A DNA stretch of 35,027 bases from CAZPDM01 sp964585305 (GTDB lineage: Bacteria; Planctomycetota; Uabimicrobiia; Uabimicrobiales; JABWCH01), in contig CAZPDM010000042.1 of the NCBI GenBank assembly GCA_964585305.1, positions 1 through 35,027 of the forward strand. The letters run 5' to 3'. Shown here piece after piece: positions 24,446 through 33,769 of the stretch (positions within the stretch are counted from its first letter, which is position 1; each line of letters opens with the position of its first letter). A program made the translations under genes and the position numbers. The notes beneath the pieces are model-generated. The model ran no database searches and was not told where the DNA came from. It saw only the letters and a list, made by a program, of their open reading frames with translations.

Positions 24446-25297
24446 CTATGGATTCAGATAAAATACGCTAAGACGGTTGAGAAAGAGTTTCAATATAGTT
24501 TCAGCATCCTGATCTTTAAAAGTAACTCGACTATTTGCATAGTAATACGCCCAAGCTGCACTTTTTAAAGTTGTAAGATTATTTTTTATAAAATTTTGCT
24601 GGCTAATTTGAGTAAACTGAGCATTTTCTACATCCCAAACCAAACCTAACGATTGGAAATATTCTAAAAGAATATGTTGGCGTGCAGCAAAATTATGCCA
24701 TTCGTTGTAATGTTGTTGGCATATTTCAATTATAGGAAATTGATAACTTTGTTGACTATATGGAAGCGATAATTTATATAAATGAAATGCTGCAATATTA
24801 CCACGCAAATCAGCATCGCTTGCATATCTCTGAAAAGCAATTTCCATACTAGTATTTTGCTTATAGCCCATAGCTAACGCACTTGCTAAATCTCCTAGCC
24901 AACTGCACCAATCATAATTAGCAAGTGTAATAGGCTCTGAATCTTCTAATAGCATTTCGCGATTATTCTGTGGATGTAAATAAGCATCTAAAGCACCTAA
25001 TGTATGAGCAAAATCTTCTACCTGTCCTACAATATTAACTCCACTAACATATTTTTTTTGAAAAGCTAAAGAAATTTCATCTGTTGGTTTAGCATAAGAC
25101 TGCGCCGCAGAAATAAATAAATTCCACAGAGTTCCATCATAAAATAATTTTCTTATTCTACTTATACTTGGTTTAAAATCAGTATCATTAGTTTGAATAT
25201 TCTTCTGAAAAACTTGGTTTAAATCCTGCCAGAAAATATTTTCTTGTGCAAATAATATTGGTAAAGCTAAAATAAGTATTATTAGTATTTTTATCAT
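24446..25297 (-). CDS. Small exported protein, unknown function
   Basis: 283 residues. It begins with a signal peptide (IKILIILILALPILFAQ). The mature part is alpha-helical and rich in Tyr, Trp and Gln. The most conserved-looking stretch is VEDFAHTLGALDAYLHPQ followed by NYDWCSWLGDLASALAMGY, with acidic and His residues that could form a site, but I do not recognise a family. AAGGA seven to eight bases before the ATG supports the start. It begins 42 bases after the miaA stop with no clear terminator between, so it may be transcribed with miaA. It probably acts in the periplasm or outside the cell. Confidence 0.7.
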   Translation of the reverse strand: MIKILIILILALPILFAQENIFWQDLNQVFQKNIQTNDTDFKPSISRIRKLFYDGTLWNLFISAAQSYAKPTDEISLAFQKKYVSGVNIVGQVEDFAHTLGALDAYLHPQNNREMLLEDSEPITLANYDWCSWLGDLASALAMGYKQNTSMEIAFQRYASDADLRGNIAAFHLYKLSLPYSQQSYQFPIIEICQQHYNEWHNFAARQHILLEYFQSLGLVWDVENAQFTQISQQNFIKNNLTTLKSAAWAYYYANSRVTFKDQDAETILKLFLNRLSVFYLNP

Positions 25298-25339
25298 AAA
25301 TTTTTTTCCTTAAAAATAAGCATGAACTAATATCTTTTT

Positions 25340-26266
25340 TTAAGAAAAGGAATGATGTTCTTTCCAAATACGCAATGCTTGTTGAACAATTTCATCCCAA
25401 GGAGTTTCTGCTTGGGCAGGAATCCAATGTATAGGAAACCTACGCAGCCATGTTAGTTGACGTTTAGCAAAGTGGCGAGTATTTATTTTAATTTGTTCAG
25501 CCAACGAATCAAATAAGCTGGAATTTTGTAAAGCAGCTATAGTTTCTCTATATCCAATAGCTTGCATCGCAGTATGAGATAAAGGTTGTGGAAATTCTAA
25601 TAGTTTTTTGGTTTCTTCAACTAATCCTTGTTCTAACATCATATCTACACGTTGCTCAATTCTTTTATATAATACAGAACGTTCCCATTCAATGCCAATT
25701 AAGCAAGGATCATATAGTGAAATAGGTTGAGTATTTTCTTTTTGCCAAATTGAAATTGGCTTACCAGTAGTATAAAAAACTTCCAAAGCTCGAATAATTC
25801 GACGGCTATCATGGGAAGAAATTCGTTGGCTCGTTTTAGGATCCGCTAATGTAAGTTTATGGTAAAGATTTTCAAGGCTTTCTTTAGCCAATTCTCCCCT
25901 AATTTCCCAATTTGTAGCAGGGCCATCAAAAATTCCTTCCAATAAACTTTTAACATATAAAGCAGTCCCACCAACTATAACAGGAACCTTTCCTAATTGA
26001 TATATTTTTTCTATCAAAATCGAAGCATCTTCTATAAACATCGCTGTATTATAGGATTCAGATGGTTCACAAATGTCAATTAAATGATAGGCAACTTTCT
26101 GCTTTTCCTCTATAGTAGGTTTTGCAGTTCCAATATTCATGTTACGATAAATAGCCATAGAATCTGCAGAAATAACTTCTATCGGAAGATACTGAGCAAG
26201 AGAACAAGCTAGTTTAGTTTTTCCACTCGCGGTCGGACCAAAGATAATTAAAATTTTTGTGGCCAT
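25340..26266 (-). CDS. miaA: tRNA dimethylallyltransferase
   Basis: 308 residues, normal length. It adds a dimethylallyl group to N6 of A37 in tRNAs that read codons starting with U, which improves reading-frame maintenance. The P-loop is GPTASGKT at 10-17, followed by EVISADSMAIYRNMNIGTAKP (the substrate-base Asp lies here; the usual Q of DSxQ is replaced by A), HLIDICEPSESYN, IVGGTALYVKSLLEG, RRIIRALEV and the C-terminal TRHFAKRQLTWLRR. The start at 26266 has no clear Shine-Dalgarno sequence. The gene lies 60 bases behind ackA, with a hairpin in between. Confidence 0.96.
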   Translation of the reverse strand: MATKILIIFGPTASGKTKLACSLAQYLPIEVISADSMAIYRNMNIGTAKPTIEEKQKVAYHLIDICEPSESYNTAMFIEDASILIEKIYQLGKVPVIVGGTALYVKSLLEGIFDGPATNWEIRGELAKESLENLYHKLTLADPKTSQRISSHDSRRIIRALEVFYTTGKPISIWQKENTQPISLYDPCLIGIEWERSVLYKRIEQRVDMMLEQGLVEETKKLLEFPQPLSHTAMQAIGYRETIAALQNSSLFDSLAEQIKINTRHFAKRQLTWLRRFPIHWIPAQAETPWDEIVQQALRIWKEHHSFS

Positions 26267-26281
26267 AAATATAAATTATGA

Positions 26282-26308
26282 TAAAGCAAGGCAAAAAGCC
26301 TTGCTTTA
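26282..26308 (-). terminator. Hairpin terminator after ackA
   Basis: A perfect 11-bp stem TAAAGCAAGGC/GCCTTGCTTTA around AAAAA, between the ackA stop (26327) and the miaA start (26266). The T content after it on (-) is modest, so partial read-through into miaA, which shows no promoter of its own, is possible. Confidence 0.65.
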
Positions 26309-26326
26309 GTCTAAAAAGTGTCTATC

Positions 26327-27595
26327 TTATGGCTTATAGTCTGGATGTTGGAAGGAATAAGTAAATTTTGTATGAACATCATAACGATTTTCAAGAATAG
26401 CAACAACATCTTCAATAAAAACCAATTCTTCATTAGTTGGGATAACAAACACTTTTACTCGAGAATCTGGAGCAGAAATAAGTGTTTCTTTTCCTCGTTG
26501 AGCACCATAGTTCAACTGATTATCTAGTTTAATACCAATAAAATCTAAGTTTCTACATGCGCGATCACGCAAAATTGGGCCGTTCTCTCCAGCTCCTGCG
26601 GTAAAAACTAGCGCGTCAACACGGCCTAAAACAGCTGTGTAAGAACCAATGTATTTTTTCAAACGATAGGCTTCCATATCAATTGCTAATTCTGCTCGAG
26701 CATCACCTTTTTCAGCAGCTAACTCAATATCACGCCGATCTGTATATTTTTGGGTAATCCCCTTTAAACCAGAAAATTTATTTAAAACATTTTCTACTTC
26801 AGCAGGAGTCTTTCCTTCTCGTTGGCATATAAAAGGAATGATTGCAGGATCTATATCACCACTTCGAGTTCCCATAATTGCACCTTCTAGTGGCGTCATC
26901 CCCATAGATGTATCTACAGAAACTCCATTTTGAATAGCACAATGAGATGCTCCATTGCCAATATGCATAGTAATAATATTACATTGATCAAACGGCTTGC
27001 CTAATAAAACTGCTGCACGTTTCGAGACATACAAATGGCTGGTGCCATGAAAGCCATATCTACGTACGCCATATTTTTCATACCATTCATACGGAGCAGC
27101 ATAAAGGTATGCGTATTCTGGCATAGTTTGATGAAATGCTGTATCAAAAACACCAACATGTGGCAAAGAAGGAACAAGTTCTTGTGCAGCAATAATACCT
27201 TCAATATTAGCAGGATTATGTAAAGGTGCCAAAGCTACACATTCGCGAAGTTGTGCCATAACTTCATCTGTAATTCTAACAGAACGTGCAAATTTACTTG
27301 CGCCATGGACTACTCTATGCCCAATTGCATTGATTTCATTGATATTTTTCATAACTCCGCGTTCTGGATCAACAAGAGTTGCGAAAATAAGTTTCAACGC
27401 ATCTTTATGAGATGGACAAGGACTTTCTTTTTTAAAATTAGGTTTTCCAGGAACTTCATGCTTAATATAGGAAGCAACGCCATGATCCACAACAACTTTT
27501 TCAACAATACCTTTACAAAGTACTGCTTTTTTCTCCCAATCATACAATTGATATTTTGCAGAAGAACTGCCGCAGTTAAGAGCTAGAATTTTCAT
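26327..27595 (-). CDS. ackA: Acetate kinase
   Basis: 422 residues, slightly longer than the usual ~400 because of a C-terminal tail (HTKFTYSFQHPDYKP). It converts acetyl phosphate and ADP to acetate and ATP, or the reverse. Signatures are clear: LALNCGSSSAKYQLYD, IGHRVVHGASKFA, VFDTAFHQTMPEYAYLYAAP, RYGFHGTSHLYVS, TMHIGNGASHCAI, DTSMGMTPLEGAIMGTRSGD and VFTAGAGENGPILRD. The catalytic Arg (HRVVHG), Asp (FDTAFH), His (HGTSH) and Arg (GTRSGD) are all in place. No phosphate acetyltransferase gene is adjacent. A strong promoter lies at 27738-27766, giving a leader of ~140 bases. Confidence 0.97.
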   Translation of the reverse strand: MKILALNCGSSSAKYQLYDWEKKAVLCKGIVEKVVVDHGVASYIKHEVPGKPNFKKESPCPSHKDALKLIFATLVDPERGVMKNINEINAIGHRVVHGASKFARSVRITDEVMAQLRECVALAPLHNPANIEGIIAAQELVPSLPHVGVFDTAFHQTMPEYAYLYAAPYEWYEKYGVRRYGFHGTSHLYVSKRAAVLLGKPFDQCNIITMHIGNGASHCAIQNGVSVDTSMGMTPLEGAIMGTRSGDIDPAIIPFICQREGKTPAEVENVLNKFSGLKGITQKYTDRRDIELAAEKGDARAELAIDMEAYRLKKYIGSYTAVLGRVDALVFTAGAGENGPILRDRACRNLDFIGIKLDNQLNYGAQRGKETLISAPDSRVKVFVIPTNEELVFIEDVVAILENRYDVHTKFTYSFQHPDYKP

Positions 27596-27737
27596 AAAAT
27601 GAAACTTCGCATATCTTTACTTACATAAGTAAGAGAAAATACACGCCTTTCTTATAAAGAAAATAAAATTATTTTTATAAAGAAATGTTTTTGAATTCTA
27701 TTTAGCTATAAAAAAATAGTGATAGAATTTACCTTTT

Positions 27738-27766
27738 AATATATCTTGCTTTTTGCCTACAGTCAA
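27738..27766 (-). promoter_or_regulatory. Promoter of ackA
   Basis: On (-): TTGACT (27761-27766), exactly 17 nt, TATATT (27738-27743). Both boxes are one base off consensus. It lies in the 302-base divergent space (27596-27897), which holds no gene. Confidence 0.65.
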
Positions 27767-27770
27767 CCAA

Positions 27771-27836
27771 ATTTTTGCTATAATCAGAATTCTTTCAGAA
27801 CTTCTAAATTTTTGATGCAAAAATCATAGCAAAAAT
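27771..27836. promoter_or_regulatory. Inverted repeats in the divergent ackA/kinase space
   Basis: ATTTTTGCTATAAT (27771-27784) and ATCATAGCAAAAAT (27823-27836) are inverted copies with 13 of 14 bases matching. Between them is a smaller palindrome, ATTTTTG ATG CAAAAAT. The outer arms sit right behind the two divergent -35 boxes (27766 and 27838). The layout suits a shared regulator site for both promoters. Confidence 0.5.
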
Positions 27837-27837
27837 C

Positions 27838-27866
27838 TTGACAATTGTTAAATTTCATGGGAGAAT
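27838..27866 (+). promoter_or_regulatory. Promoter of the kinase-GTPase gene
   Basis: Consensus TTGACA (27838-27843), 17 nt, GAGAAT (27861-27866), ~30 bases before the ATG at 27898, which has AAGGA seven bases upstream. Confidence 0.55.
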
Positions 27867-27897
27867 ATATGTAATTTTTTTTTGAAAGGAAGCAACT

Positions 27898-30800
27898 ATG
27901 CCACAAGATCAGGGAGTTTCTGAGAATACTTCTCAGGAAAATAAAACTGAAGTATCAAAAGAAATGCGCATAGGTAAATATCGCCTAATAGAAAAAATAG
28001 GCGAAGGACAATTTGGAAACGTTTATAAAGCTCAACGTGCGGATATATTGGAAAAAGGTTGCTTTTATGCCATAAAAATAATCAAAAACCAATATCGTAG
28101 CAATTTCCATAGATTCTTATCAGATGCAAAAATTTTACAGCAATTCGTTCATGACGGAATTGCTAAAGTAATAGAATCAGGCTGGAGTGGCCCGCAAGAT
28201 TTCTTTGCTAAAGAAGCATATATTATTACAGAATTTATACCTGGAGAATCTTTAAAAGCTGCCCAAAAACATGGGCCAATTGCTCAAGATACTCTTATCC
28301 GCTGGGCTTATGAAATTGTAGAATCTATACAATATTTACATAGCCACGAATTAGAACATGGCGATTTAAAGCCAACAAATTTACAAGTTACTTGGACAGC
28401 TCGATATGGACAAAGCATTAGAGTTTTAGACTCTGGACTTGGAAATCTTTTTCGCAATCCTCATACATTAGATCCAAATAATTTTCGATATCTTAGCCCA
28501 GAACAATTTTTAAGTAAAAAGAGTAAAGCCTCGGATATTTATGTCATAGGCATCTTACTTTATGAAATTTTTTCTGGAATATATCCCTATTCTACACAAG
28601 AGACATTAGACTTTAATCAGTGGCAACAAATTCATCAATTGAAACAACCTAATGCTTTAAATGTTGCTGGACTTCCTGCTCATATTGCTGATATGATTAT
28701 GAAATGTTTAGAAAAAGAACCGCTTAAACGTCCCAAGGCAGAAGACATTCTTGCCATTTTAGAAAAAGAAATTACTGGAATCGGAATTCCCAGTTATATT
28801 GGTATTTTAGGAGCACGTGGTTCAGGAAAAACTTGTTATTTGACCTCACTTTATGCACAAGTAGAAAGTTCTGAAGAAACAAAATACATTCTTGAAGAAA
28901 AATGTCTTTCTCTCTATAACGAAGGAAAATTGCCTGCCGCAACCGCATTGTCCGCATATCGCTTAAATTTTCGGATTACTACAGAAAAACGCTTTTATGA
29001 CATTATTACAAAAGATTATGGTGGAGAACTGCTTGCTGGCCGTAGAGAAACGACGAATCATATAGTTGACCAAGAACTTATGTTAGAAAAACGGCAAGAG
29101 ATCTACGAATTTTTCCAAAATGCTCGCGCAATTTTAATTCTACTTGAAACTTCTTCAAAAGAAAATAATCTTCAAGCTATTTTAAATTATCGAAATGAAA
29201 TTTATGCTCTTATTGATCGTATTGCTACAGTCCGGGATGGAGTTCGCCGTATTGAAGTACCAGTCGGACTAGTTCTAACAAAGTGGGATCGGATGGGAGA
29301 AATTTCCTGGGATTCACAAAAAGAACACGATCGAGCATTACAATATATTCAAAAAGTAGATTGGCTTCGCGAATTATACGAACAAATGAAAATTATTTGC
29401 CCAATTTTTGAAGTATTTCCAGTATTCTCCTTTGTAGGAGATAAACCAAGTAAAGATGATCTTCGACCTTTTAATTTGAAAACATCCTTAGTTTGGGCAA
29501 CAGATCAAAGCGATATTAGCCTTTTAAGCAAAGCAGAAATTTTTCAAAAAGAAAATAGCCAAGATTTACATGCAGTTATTGAAAATTATTGGCGATTACT
29601 TCATATTGAAAAAATCTGTGATCCTCAAATCAGAAAACAACTTGAGTCAAAATTTCAAAACCTTAGCCCACAATATTTGCAAGCTGTTAATACTAAAATT
29701 ACTAAAGATGAAGAAAATTTACGTTGGGTTATTGGACAATATCAAGAATTTCTTCAAACTAAAGGGATTCAAAAAGAAGATAAAGAAGATGCTCAAAGAA
29801 TTTTAGAAAAATACTATAAGAAATTTAAAATTGAACAGCAGAAAAAGATGTATCGTGGGGCAATTATCGCAAGTATTGTCCTTGTTATTTTAGCCATTTT
29901 CTCTTATATCGGATGGGAAATTAGCTCAGAATATCATTTACGACAGGAAATTATTGCTTTTGATCAGGGGAAAATTGAGCCAGAAATTTTCAAAGAAAAA
30001 ATTGATGACTACAGTAAATATCAAACACTCAGCCCTTGGCGGAAACTACGAAACAGTGCAATCCAAAGTGATGTTCGTAAAATTATAACTGAGCAATTCG
30101 GACGAGCTATTCGAGAATCTCGAATTTATATGGACGAAGTACTTCCTCCTGTACCTAGATATATTACACAGCAATTTAGTGTAGATGATCGAGATATCAT
30201 TGCTGAAAAACTCAGAAACGCTCAACAACAAGAAGAAAAGTTCCGCGAACGTATTCAAAAAGTCGAAGAATTAGATAAAATCCAAACACGTTGGCTGAAA
30301 AATTTCCATTCTGAACTTACATCTAACTCTGATTTTCAAATGTTACAAACATCTGTACGATTGCAAGAACTTAAACAGCAGCATACAGAATGGAGAGAAA
30401 ATATCAATTATCTTGAAAATCTTAGAGAATCTTTCCAAAAGAAAGATGAATTGATCCAAGAAAAAAATAAGCTATACATTCGTTTTACTCAAGAATTTAA
30501 TAATGATAAACCTGAAAATTGTGAACAAGATTTACTAGAAAGCCAAAAATTGCTACAAGAATTAGCAAGTTTACAAAATAAAGTTCGTCATTATTTTATA
30601 GCTTATGGAAATTCTCCATTTTTACAAGAAATGCAAAAAGTAGATGAAGATTTGAGTCAACGACAAATTACTTGGTATAACTATTCTTTAGGCTTAGAAA
30701 AAATAAAAACCGCCTTTTTGGCTAAACAAGAATTAGTAAAATCTAAACAAAATTTATTTGAGCAAATGGCTTTACAAAAACACTCATATCAACCAGGAAC

Positions 30801-32520
30801 CTGCGAACAAAATTTTAAAGATTCTCAACGATTGGCACAAGATTTAACTTTGCTGAAAAATAAAGTTCAAAATTATTCTGGTTTATATCCAAACTCTCCA
30901 TTTCAAGAAGAAATTAAACAATTGCAAGAAACTATAAATAAGCAACAAGAGACCTGGGAAATTCACTTACAAACATTGCAAAAAGTATGTGAAGCATTTG
31001 CTGCCAAACAAGAACTTTTTAAAGAAAGTCAAAAACTATTTGATCAAAATAAATTGGGCCTAGTCAGTAATAAACCTGAAAAATGGGAAGAAAATATAGC
31101 AACCAATAAACAATTGGAACAAGATAGCAACAATTTACTCACAAAAGTTAGCAATTATTTTCAAACATATAATGATTCTCCTTTTGTCTCAGAAGTGAGA
31201 CAATTAAATGAAGATTTGGCTATTTTAGTTGCTATTTGTAAGAAAAATTTAGCCAATCTAGCTATCTTACAGGGGTTGTTTCAGGATTACTTAGATTTGA
31301 TTCGTAATGCTGAACTAGTTCCCTCTGAAAATGATTCTCTAGGTTTATTGCGTGATAAAAAAGACAAACTTACCAAAACAATGATCCAATGTCAGCAAAT
31401 TCAACAAAAAATTGCTGTACATTCCAATATTTTACCAGAAGAAATCAATAGAATTTGGCCTACCCAATGCGATGAGATCATGCCCAAGATAAACGACAGC
31501 ATTCGCAAATGCCACTATTTTATCGCAAACTTTGATATTAACGAAATTAGAGAAAAAGGGCGAATGGAAGTTTTGCCTACCGATACTCCAAAAACTTTAG
31601 AAGAAAAAACTGTCGTTATTCAAATAGCCTTAGAAAATATTGCAAAGTATGATACTTCTAGTAGCAAATTTATACCAGATGATATTCTAAAATTAGCAGC
31701 TATGAAAAAAAGTTTTCAAAATGAATTAGCAACAAGTAAAGATATTCTCACACGCAGAAAAAGAACTTTAGAAGATTTAGATATTCAAGCTCAAGAATTT
31801 GGAAAACAATGGAAAGAAATTATCCAAAAAAATTTGAGTTATGAAATGGCTTTAAAAAAATTACAAAATCTATTAAACGAACTTGCTAGCTCTACATACC
31901 TTGCTAAACTTCATCAAGAAAATTTGGAAAAAATTGATCGAGAAATCCGTTCGCTTAAAGCAAAAGATATAGAACAATATAAAGAAATTGAAACATTTAT
32001 TAAACAATTTAAGTTCTTATCTGCCATCAAAAAGATTGGCCAATATTGCGAAAATCAATCTCATTATCGCATTATGATTGAAGAACTTAAGCATTACATT
32101 CAAAATTTTTCTTGCGAAATTGATACTGCCATTCGAGTTTTACCTTCTCCAGGATTTGAAGCCAGCGGGCCTGATTTTAAACTAGATATTACGATAATGT
32201 ACAGTCCTAATGAAAATGAAAGATTAGTATTATTGTCTAATACCGTTTTTACTAAAAATGACATTCTTCGAGAAGTCGAAATGGGAAGACTATCAATTCC
32301 TATGGGTGTTATGCAACATAGCATGGTAATTAAGGTAATTGAAATTGATACGATTTCCAATGATGATTACGGCATTTGTGAAATACAAATTACGGATCTT
32401 TTAGACAACGTTATTTGTAATAAAGTTCATAAATGTAAAAGCGATGGAACATTAGAAATTAAGGTTGAACCTATTCAACTAAGAGCAAAAAACAACATTC
32501 CAAAATTCAAAGAGCAATAA
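27898..32520 (+). CDS. Non-RD Ser/Thr kinase - GTPase - TM - coiled-coil repeat protein
   Basis: 1540 residues. Kinase domain ~24-290: G-loop IGEGQFGNVY (34-43), Lys60, HGDLKPTN with Asp156, Lys158 and Asn161, and DSG (178-180) in place of DFG. The Arg of HRD is missing, so activation would not depend on loop phosphorylation in the usual way. A P-loop GTPase-like domain follows at ~298-540: GARGSGKT (305-312), a G3-like KDYGGE (Asp373) and a G4-like TKWD (461-464). This resembles the DO-GTPase class linked to conflict and signalling systems. Helix ~654-675 crosses the membrane. Residues ~690-1430 are charged coiled coil with three clear ~90-residue repeats starting near 842, 932 and 1024 (AKQEL, NSPF/DSPF, Gln/Lys-rich helices). 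A C-terminal beta domain of ~110 residues ends it. It has its own promoter and strong terminator. The catalytic output and partners are unknown. Confidence 0.88.
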   Translation: MPQDQGVSENTSQENKTEVSKEMRIGKYRLIEKIGEGQFGNVYKAQRADILEKGCFYAIKIIKNQYRSNFHRFLSDAKILQQFVHDGIAKVIESGWSGPQDFFAKEAYIITEFIPGESLKAAQKHGPIAQDTLIRWAYEIVESIQYLHSHELEHGDLKPTNLQVTWTARYGQSIRVLDSGLGNLFRNPHTLDPNNFRYLSPEQFLSKKSKASDIYVIGILLYEIFSGIYPYSTQETLDFNQWQQIHQLKQPNALNVAGLPAHIADMIMKCLEKEPLKRPKAEDILAILEKEITGIGIPSYIGILGARGSGKTCYLTSLYAQVESSEETKYILEEKCLSLYNEGKLPAATALSAYRLNFRITTEKRFYDIITKDYGGELLAGRRETTNHIVDQELMLEKRQEIYEFFQNARAILILLETSSKENNLQAILNYRNEIYALIDRIATVRDGVRRIEVPVGLVLTKWDRMGEISWDSQKEHDRALQYIQKVDWLRELYEQMKIICPIFEVFPVFSFVGDKPSKDDLRPFNLKTSLVWATDQSDISLLSKAEIFQKENSQDLHAVIENYWRLLHIEKICDPQIRKQLESKFQNLSPQYLQAVNTKITKDEENLRWVIGQYQEFLQTKGIQKEDKEDAQRILEKYYKKFKIEQQKKMYRGAIIASIVLVILAIFSYIGWEISSEYHLRQEIIAFDQGKIEPEIFKEKIDDYSKYQTLSPWRKLRNSAIQSDVRKIITEQFGRAIRESRIYMDEVLPPVPRYITQQFSVDDRDIIAEKLRNAQQQEEKFRERIQKVEELDKIQTRWLKNFHSELTSNSDFQMLQTSVRLQELKQQHTEWRENINYLENLRESFQKKDELIQEKNKLYIRFTQEFNNDKPENCEQDLLESQKLLQELASLQNKVRHYFIAYGNSPFLQEMQKVDEDLSQRQITWYNYSLGLEKIKTAFLAKQELVKSKQNLFEQMALQKHSYQPGTCEQNFKDSQRLAQDLTLLKNKVQNYSGLYPNSPFQEEIKQLQETINKQQETWEIHLQTLQKVCEAFAAKQELFKESQKLFDQNKLGLVSNKPEKWEENIATNKQLEQDSNNLLTKVSNYFQTYNDSPFVSEVRQLNEDLAILVAICKKNLANLAILQGLFQDYLDLIRNAELVPSENDSLGLLRDKKDKLTKTMIQCQQIQQKIAVHSNILPEEINRIWPTQCDEIMPKINDSIRKCHYFIANFDINEIREKGRMEVLPTDTPKTLEEKTVVIQIALENIAKYDTSSSKFIPDDILKLAAMKKSFQNELATSKDILTRRKRTLEDLDIQAQEFGKQWKEIIQKNLSYEMALKKLQNLLNELASSTYLAKLHQENLEKIDREIRSLKAKDIEQYKEIETFIKQFKFLSAIKKIGQYCENQSHYRIMIEELKHYIQNFSCEIDTAIRVLPSPGFEASGPDFKLDITIMYSPNENERLVLLSNTVFTKNDILREVEMGRLSIPMGVMQHSMVIKVIEIDTISNDDYGICEIQITDLLDNVICNKVHKCKSDGTLEIKVEPIQLRAKNNIPKFKEQ

Positions 32521-32524
32521 ACCG

Positions 32525-32559
32525 AAAAAAAGAGTGTGCTTATCACACTCTTTTTTTTT
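32525..32559. terminator. Strong intrinsic terminator of the kinase-GTPase gene
   Basis: AAAAAAAGAGTGTG pairs with CACACTCTTTTTTT around CTTAT, ending in a run of T, four bases after the stop codon. Confidence 0.92.
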
Positions 32560-32739
32560 AAAAAATTTTTTTTTAGAAAAAAACAAAAATTTTTCTATAA
32601 TAGAAATAAGAGTTAAAAATTTTTTTATTATATAAAAAAATATATTCGCCCAACATTTTTTTTGATAAAATGTTAAAGTAGTGTCAATTGTTTGTAGTAT
32701 TTTAATGATAGTAATAATTTGATTGAAGAAAGGGTTTTT

Positions 32740-33675
32740 ATGAATCCAAGTGTTTTATTATACAGTTCGCATAATCGCTGCGAAACTATCCACAAGGATT
32801 GGATTGTAGAACGTGCTCTTAAACACCCTACCAATAAAACTCTTTTATTTCTACCTATGTCTGTCCCTCCATATCACCAACAATCAAGTTGGGAAAGTTT
32901 TCGTTGGTATTTTGATCGCTTCCGTCAATGGGGATTACAGCCACTAGTTTTCTATTGGAATGAAAACTTGTCTAAAAATGATGTTGATTTATTATCCGAC
33001 TATATATCTAAATATGAAGTAGTTATTTTAGGTGGTGGCAGCAGTCTATTTGGAATGAACTGTTATCGTGAATTAGGCCAGAAATTTTATAATGATCCCA
33101 ACCATTTTAGAGATATGCTTCATAAAAGACAAAAGGAAGATAAACTAACAGTTGGTTTCTCTGCAGGGGCAGCCCAACTTGGCCAATATTTGGCTTATGC
33201 AGTTTATAATGATGGAAGCGAGGCTTTAGGATTTGGTTTGGCAAAGAATGTTATAATTACTGCTCATCATGAATGGGGACGAGAATGTGAATTGCATACA
33301 TTGGCAAGAAAAATGCCTGATTGTTTAGTATTTGGTCTCCCCAATGACTCAGGAATAGCAATTGAACAAGGCACATTACCATTAGGTCAAACCTGGCAAA
33401 TGTTGCATTTTATCCTAGATTTTTCTTGGGATTCCCCACAAGATACCTGGCATATTAAAACTCGGCAAGGAATGAGATTGGAGCACTTCTACTGTGATGG
33501 AAGGCATTGGGCTTTTAATAACGGCGACAGCATGTTGCGAATTATGTCTATAGATACAAAATATCGTCGTTCTTGGATATGCCAAAATGGGCAAATTCGA
33601 GACTATTGGTCGCAAGAACCAACTGAAGACAAATCTTTAGAAGATATTCTAGAAAGTCTAAAAAAAACATATTAG
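32740..33675 (+). CDS. Peptidase S51-like protein (dipeptidase E / cyanophycinase fold)
   Basis: 311 residues from ATG 32740, which has AAAGGG five bases upstream; a TTG at 32719 would add seven unlikely residues. The class-I-glutamine-amidotransferase-like fold shows KTLLFLPMSVPP, YEVVILGGGSSLFGMN and the nucleophile elbow GFSAGAAQLG with Ser141, then NVIITAHHEWGRECELH, which may supply the catalytic His, and GLPNDSGIAIEQG. S51 enzymes cleave Asp-X dipeptides, alpha-aspartyl peptides or cyanophycin-derived bonds. The C-terminal ~85 residues (HFYCDGRHWAFNNGDSMLRI) extend beyond the family core. It sits upstream of an M24 peptidase on the same strand, so the pair may share a peptide-breakdown role. 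The exact substrate is not shown. Confidence 0.8.
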   Translation: MNPSVLLYSSHNRCETIHKDWIVERALKHPTNKTLLFLPMSVPPYHQQSSWESFRWYFDRFRQWGLQPLVFYWNENLSKNDVDLLSDYISKYEVVILGGGSSLFGMNCYRELGQKFYNDPNHFRDMLHKRQKEDKLTVGFSAGAAQLGQYLAYAVYNDGSEALGFGLAKNVIITAHHEWGRECELHTLARKMPDCLVFGLPNDSGIAIEQGTLPLGQTWQMLHFILDFSWDSPQDTWHIKTRQGMRLEHFYCDGRHWAFNNGDSMLRIMSIDTKYRRSWICQNGQIRDYWSQEPTEDKSLEDILESLKKTY

Positions 33676-33720
33676 TTAGATAATTTACTACCAAAAGTTA
33701 ATCTTTTATATAAGTCTTAT

Positions 33721-33742
33721 CGTCAACCTAAAATGGTTGGCG
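33721..33742 (+). terminator. Weak hairpin between the S51-like and M24 genes
   Basis: CGTCAACC and GGTTGGCG pair over 8 bp with one wobble around TAAAAT, followed by ATTTCACTTTCTTTTT. It may attenuate rather than stop transcription into the M24 gene, whose site AAGGA lies 28 bases on. Confidence 0.45.
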
Positions 33743-33769
33743 ATTTCACTTTCTTTTTAAGGACATTTT

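Noticed and set aside
30046..30258. Open frame on (-) inside the kinase-GTPase gene
   Set aside because: It is antisense to a strongly coding region with no binding site or domain of its own. The same holds for the other antisense frames inside long genes.
27898..32520. Pure pseudokinase
   Set aside because: The catalytic Lys, Asp, Asn and metal-binding Asp are all present. Only the regulatory Arg and the DFG Phe are changed.
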